From positions 48,403,348 to 48,467,347 of the forward strand of contig OX344764.1 of assembly GCA_947034895.1 (NCBI GenBank): DNA of 64,000 bases, in the 5' to 3' direction. The DNA is from Rhytidiadelphus loreus (lineage: Eukaryota > Streptophyta > Bryopsida > Hypnales > Hylocomiaceae). Position numbers and translations under genes: made by a program. Shown here piece after piece: positions 58,701 through 64,000 of this stretch. The number at the start of each line of letters is the position of its first letter. Position 1 is the first letter of the stretch. The notes beneath the pieces were generated by a model that was given only the letters and a program-made list of their open reading frames with translations, was not told where the DNA came from and did not search any database.

Positions 58701-61090
58701 CAAAACGCTTGCTTCTTCATTGCCATGTCATCTTTCATGTGTCACGTAGGATACTCGGTGCATGTCCAAATGACAAAAGAATATTCAATCTTTCGCTAGT
58801 GTGGTAGCCACAAGCTGTAATAGATCAAAGACATTCATTTCGCATAAGATGAAAACAGAAGAGAACACAAATAAAATAGTGCGCGGGTCTCTAATTTCAG
58901 AACAATGTAAACAACAGAAAGAACAGAAATCGAACCTTCTCCTTAAAATCTCTTGCTGCTTCCAGGTACAAAGATTTAACGTTATCATAGTCCTTACTTT
59001 CTGCAAATAGCAAAACCTGAAACCAAGCAGTATGTTCTGTCATCACTACAAGAGTACTTTTCAGGACGTTAGAAAAACAGGTAAGAGCTTCCTTCTTCCC
59101 AAAGTCAGAATTTCACTCCCAATCTTTTACACTTGTAACACTCAACCATATGCAGGCAAAACCATTTCTTTGGTGTGACACAATTGGTAGTCAGGAATTA
59201 GGAAAAAAAGAGAAGTAAGAATGAGTTACATGCAACTTCATAGCACTCGCATAAACCGTGTTCGCATTCTTAGAATTCAAGACGGTAAGAAGAGGGTGCT
59301 TGTTGATCTCCACGAAAGACTTGATCTCCTCTGTGTTGAAACGACCGCCTGCATCATTAAGTGCAACATAACGACAACTTCAGTCAATTTATAAAACTCT
59401 AACGCCAAGGAATTGTTATTCATCTGCAAAAGCCTAGAAATTCATTAATGTCCTAATCTTAGGTCTACAAGTACCAGTATAGCCAAGAGCACAAAAACAA
59501 AACCATACCGAAGGCAGTGAAGTACTCTGGTTGTTGCTTGCGCAGTGCGATAAACGGTGCCCTAAAAGGTGGGCTCATCAATACCTCTGCAACTTCACTA
59601 TCCGTAGTTTGCACAAACTCGGTGTCAGCTTTTGCTTGAGCCGCTGCCATAAAAGCATCATGCTCTGGGCCCTGCAGCAAATTCAAATTTAAGAGCTTGA
59701 ATTACAAGCACTTCAGTACCCTAAACCCTAACCTAGATACTCCAATTCAACCTGGCATCTATAACCTCCACCAATATCACTTAGTAGCAACCAAAACCAC
59801 CACATCCTAGGATTCCATGCTCTTGGTAACAACCAAAAAACTTTAAAAACCAACTCTCACCGTAGGTCAGATCACGGTTTGAGGGAACTTATGTTAAAGA
59901 CCTTAAACCCTGGCCATGCAACGAAGACTAGGAATGGGTTATGCATACCTCTAGATTGGAGAAGAAACCAAGGACCATAGTCACACTCTTGCTCACAAAC
60001 GTCTCGGCCTCGTCTTTACTCATGATGGTGGTAACAGCGTCACCCGTTTGTTTCCGCACCCACAAAACGAGCTCCTCTCTACAACGCCATTACACATGCC
60101 CAGCTTTGTTACTTAGGACGGTCAGGGTGTAAGACAAGCGCTCCAAGCATTGAGGCAATTTCAGCAGCGCCATTGGAAAGTTCAGCAAAGGGTCCTACTG
60201 CTTTGATTCTGACTAGATTCTGGGACTCAGAATCACACAGGCGTGGATTTGAAAGTAGGGTAAAATCCCAAGAGGGGAAATATATGCTAGGGTTACCGTA
60301 GTATTTTGGCCACATTTTGGTACTTAGCATCATTCATGGCGCGCAATAGAAACGAAAAAGAGAATGTCACAGTGGAAGTCACCTACTTACACCCCCTACT
60401 CGCATTGCTGCAGGAATTACTAAGTGAAAGACGCGAATAACCGAACTAAGGAATGGTTGCCACCCCAAATCTAAGCCACCAAGCCTAGCATTGTTCCGGC
60501 ATTCGCAACGCCAGCCCAAGGCCAGACCGGACATGGTGGATTGCAGCCCACCTGGAGAATCCGCCGTTGTACGCCTGTTGCGAGCCGTTGACGAAGAAGA
60601 CGAGCGTGGGGAAGCCGCGGATCTGGTATCGGGACGCCGCGGACGGATTGTTGACAGCATCGAGCTTGGCCAGTACGGCGGCGTTGCCGAGCTTCGCCAA
60701 GCGCACGGCGGCGGCGGCGAATTCCGGCAGCAGCTCCTGGCTCTGCGTGTCCCACGGCGCGTACCCCACCAGCAACAGAAATTGGAACTTGGCGATCACG
60801 CGCTCCACGTCCTGGTCGTTCACATTGGCCACTTGGCTGGCCGCCAGCGCGTCCGCGGAGCTCGACGCCCAGTCTCTTCCTCCTGCTGCTGGGGCTGCTG
60901 CTGCTGCCCCCTCCACCTCGCCCATGCCCTCCTCCAAATCCTCCAAATCCTCCAGATCGTCATCGCTCTCCTCCTCCGACGGCACTGGGTGGTGGTTTCC
61001 CAAGCATTGGATCCACACTGCAGACAAAACGAGCAGCAGGAGCAGGAAACGAGCCCACCGCTTCCCCATCGCGATGCCGCACCTGCCCAT
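55725..61090 (-). CDS. protein disulfide isomerase-like protein, PDIL1-5/1-6 type
   Basis: Exons (minus): 61090-60552, 60078-59949, 59671-59509, 59348-59230, 59016-58936, 58548-58462, 58040-57969, 57681-57613, 57466-57386, 56808-56674, 56486-56427 and 55844-55725. All junctions are GT-AG, frames close, and the product is 551 residues. Residues 1-31 form a signal peptide (FLLLLLVLSAVW); 39-60 are an acidic run. The first thioredoxin fold has APWDTQS at 111-117, where both active-site cysteines are absent, but retains its cis-Pro in GFPTL. The last fold has CQSC at 453-456 and DYPSL. The C-terminus is KDEL, for ER retention. The Arabidopsis relatives PDIL1-5 and PDIL1-6 carry one cysteine in domain 1, so loss has gone further here. 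Start ATG 61090 is the first in frame after an upstream TAG. It likely acts in ER thiol exchange through the C-terminal domain, with domain 1 as a non-redox binding module. Confidence 0.95.
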
Positions 61091-61749
61091 CGCCTCCACC
61101 AGAAGCTGCGGCAACTCCACCCCTGCACTGAAAGTCGAGATCTAGGAAGCGCCGCAATGGAAGGCCTAATCAACTCTGTGCCTATGCGGCTGAGCCCAAC
61201 TGCCCACCCACATTCACTTGGAAAAGCAAGCAAGACCACAGAGAACTCCTTCGATAGAGCAGTAAGAGCACTGGCACTGTTCCAATGCCTCTTTCTGAGT
61301 TACATCACTACTACAGTAGTCTACTATTGTCCAGCACTTCCCATTTCCGGAAAACTCTGAGAAAACTCCTCAAAACGGGGCCTTGCCAAACGGAGTTGCA
61401 CCCCAGCAGATCCGATCCGAAGGGGGCGAAAGAAAGGAAAAGAAACAAGAAAAGGAAACGGGGCCCGAGAAATCCTCATGGGAGAAGAAGCACCGAAGCC
61501 AAGCTCGGCTGCTGGTGAAGCAGGGGATCGGACACAATTCGTGCGATCATGTCTCACCGAGGGGACAAAGTAACTGACCTCCAGCAATGCCGGACGCAAA
61601 GGGTCCAGAGTCCAGACGACAGAGTCCAAGCAAAGTCGCCAGTCTCGCCAGGGGCCCAGGTGGTCGAGGTGCCTCAAATCTAACTTTGGTGGTCGGTTTA
61701 TATTTGGGGCCGAATTGAAGGTTGTCCGGAACTCTCCAACTTTGAAGAG

Positions 61750-62172
61750 GCAACTCTCCATTGCCTCATGGACCTCCAGGATCGGAGGGGTCCAGGAGGG
61801 CACCATTCAAAAAAAAAAACGGACTGGAGGTCCGGGCTGGAGGTCCAGGCTCCAGTCCGCGCATTCCGGCCGCGCCGGGCTGGAGGGGCCGGACCCTCCC
61901 CCGGACCCCCTATTTGCAGATAGAATCTCTGTACCCGGAACTGTAGCTCATAATTTCGGGGTCTTCTGCGCTAGTTCATTGGAGCCAGGCTAGTCCTCCC
62001 TCAAAATCTGCCAGGCTGGTCCCCCCTCAAAATCTGTTTTGGAAAAGTTCCCTCCACGTCCTGGCCTCTAGGACCCCAATGGAGACCACCCGGAGGGGTC
62101 TGGCGTCTCCGACATGGAGGTCCGGGCGGCTCCAGCTCCTAGAGGTCCAAGAGCGCAATGGAGAGGGGCCCT
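61750..62172. mobile_element. GC-rich inverted-repeat element, possibly hAT-like MITE
   Basis: The left end at about 61750 contains CTCTCCATTGCCTCATGGAC. The right end, read inwards from about 62170, contains CTCTCCATTGCGCTCTTGGA, so the termini are imperfect inverted repeats about 40 bp long. The interior is rich in GGACCTCCAGG/CCTGGAGGTCC words in both orientations, with a run of A at 61808-61819. The outer GGGCCCCTCTCCATTG pattern resembles plant hAT-type MITE ends, but no 8-bp duplication was confirmed. It lies about 660 bp upstream of the PDI start. Confidence 0.5.
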
Positions 62173-64000
62173 AAGATCACTCAATTTCTCCAAATCCTAC
62201 TAAAGGGTTTTATACTAGGGTCAGATTGAAACCACAACTCATCTTACGTGTTGTCTTAGGTGGCATGATTTTGACACCAAACCATCTGGCCCCAAAAGAG
62301 CAATCGGGACGAGGTTTTGGGTGGTCCGATTTTCCATCTAGGGCTGGATTGGGGCTAGATTGAGCTCTTATGTTAGATCGTACAAATCTCCACTGTCTAC
62401 TAATGCAAGATTATTTGTTTCTTTTTTGGTACATGTTTCTTACATTAATTGGGAGCTCAATCCCATTTTTCCTGCTAAATTTTTGGAGTATTGGTATATA
62501 TTTGGAGAGCCATTGGGTTGAGTCAAAGTACATACATGTTGTGGTACAAATGCTTATTTCTTGTTTGAACAGATGTTCAGTCTTTGCAATTGATTTAATA
62601 TGGGATGTTATTAACCAATTGTAATGGTTAATAATTAATTTTATTATTATTAACCATTGCAATTGTAACAACAATGTCTTTGCAATTGTTTTAACATGAG
62701 ATGTTAATAATTAATTTTTTTGGTGTAGACACAAATTACATATTGTATTATAGGCACTAATTTTGATAAATTATATGCTTAATAATTAAATTTCTTGTAC
62801 AAATACTAATTTGTAAATGAAAGTCATTGTTGAAGTTATGCCATAAACTTTGACATCTATGAGATAATGTGTGTTTTTATCAATTTTGATGAGAGATACT
62901 TGAAAAAAGAATATGGTAAGGAAAAATTATGCTACTAGAAATAACATGTATAGTAAAACCTAATTTACATTTATCATTGAATTCATTCAAGTTTTCATAA
63001 TAAAAAATTCTATGCTTTTCTTTTAAAAAAACTAAAACTAAAAATTTAAAAAGGAGATTAAAAAATTAAATGTTTTCTTGAACTATATGTTTAGACGTGT
63101 AATTATTTTCAAACCCCTATAGTGACAAGACCAAAATTATTTATTGCTTTAAATTCTTTAAATTCTCATGAAAATAAATGAAAACTATAATGGGGCTACA
63201 AATCTATTTTCAATGTCAACTCTAATTTTAGTGTCAAGAGAAAAGAAAAGATTCAAAAGAAGTTAAAGAATTCCCTTTTCTTTCCACATAGAAAAAATAG
63301 GAAGGAGTGGAAAAGGTTAAAAAAAAAGTAAAGAAAACTCTCTCTTCCATTTTTGAAATAGGCAAAGTAGGAATGAAAATGAAAAGTTTTAAAAAGTCTA
63401 AAAACTTTTTTTTCTATATTTGAAATAGAATAAATAGGAAAAAAAACAAATTCTCTTTTATTTTTTTGAAATAGAAAAAATAGTAAGAGAAAGGAAAAGA
63501 TGCATGTTTTTAATTTCTTAATTGAGCATTAAGAAGATCCAAGAGCACATTAATAAGAAATTCAGCCTTAGAATTTGGCCACTTTAATTATCTAAGGTCA
63601 GAGTGGTGAATTGGGTCTAGATTGAAGGCAAATTGGCCAACCTTCCATCCAACCCTAGAGCTAGTATAAACTGGGCCTAAGACCCATCATGTGAATGAGA
63701 TACACATGGAGAAAGGAACTTGTTGAATTTCATATTAATTGAGTTAACAAAATGTCAAAAATTCAGTAAATCAAAAGATTGATGTTGAATCTACCTTTTC
63801 TTATTTTTAATAATTTTTTTATCAATATGTGTCCAACCTGCCAATTGCCTACGATAGAAGAGTGAAAGGGTATCTTGGCTTTTAACAAATCCTTGCATCT
63901 ATTTGGTAGATTACAAATGATTTTAACAAGCAATATGAAATGGATGAAGTACATTCAAATATGTTGAGAAAATCAAATTCATCTTTTCTTCAACAATATA
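62173..64000. other. gene-less AT-rich end of window
   Basis: No supported gene. A 20-bp inverted repeat with one mismatch (CAATTGTAATGGTTAATAAT at 62616-62635 and its inverse at 62646-62665) lies in a TTAATTAA-rich patch. The rest is A/T-rich with purine runs (about 63240-63500). Confidence 0.55.

Noticed and set aside
60567..61145. 192-codon plus-strand frame rich in Ser and Ala
   Set aside because: Another antisense shadow of PDI exon 1; the Ser-rich run is the complement of the Glu/Asp-rich run.
60491..61360. 289-codon plus-strand frame opposite PDI exon 1
   Set aside because: It is a shadow on the opposite strand of GC-rich coding exon 1; it lacks any domain and is rich in Arg/His/Gln runs.

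Overview
The window is nuclear DNA of a streptophyte (a land plant or a close algal relative). The evidence is three intron-rich genes with canonical GT/AG junctions, a plant-type NADP-dependent glyceraldehyde-3-phosphate dehydrogenase (GAPN), a KDEL-ending PDI of the plant PDIL1-5/1-6 type, a plant L1 LINE tail, a chromodomain Ty3 element and a CACTA element. Several piggyBac (TTAA) elements, one nearly complete, are unusual for flowering plants, so a non-flowering lineage is my guess; the species cannot be named.

The gene island is at 45-61 kb. A four-exon gene of unknown function resembling DUF3598/calycin proteins (45146-46811, minus) diverges from an intact ten-exon GAPN gene (50750-53821, plus). 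GAPN converges on an intact twelve-exon PDI-like gene (55725-61090, minus). All junctions were placed by hand; reading frames close exactly and give 317, 495 and 551 residues. GAPN is cytosolic and makes NADPH. The PDI enters the secretory pathway, but its first thioredoxin-like domain has lost both active-site cysteines.

The rest is AT-rich and built from mobile elements. 1.8-3.5 kb holds small inverted-repeat elements. 3.9-5.1 kb is a 5'-truncated LINE with a 15-bp target duplication. 5.5-8.2 kb holds TTAA-flanked MITEs. 8.9-10.4 kb is a decayed piggyBac transposase. 10.8-13.4 kb is an unexplained array of a short motif, GAC-N5-GAC, overlapping an array of CCAGTGATTGG. 17.57-25.54 kb is an 8-kb piggyBac element with a near-complete transposase and a nested CACTA MITE. 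26.3 kb and 38.4-39.7 kb carry long foldbacks. 29.6-31.9 kb looks like LTR-element flank. 33.7-36.8 kb holds a third piggyBac scrap and a decayed chromovirus.

The two strongest novel observations are the GAC-N5-GAC array, and the pairing of the 8-kb piggyBac element with a 568-bp MITE (5513-6080) whose two different ends match the two different ends of that element, suggesting a master element and a derivative.
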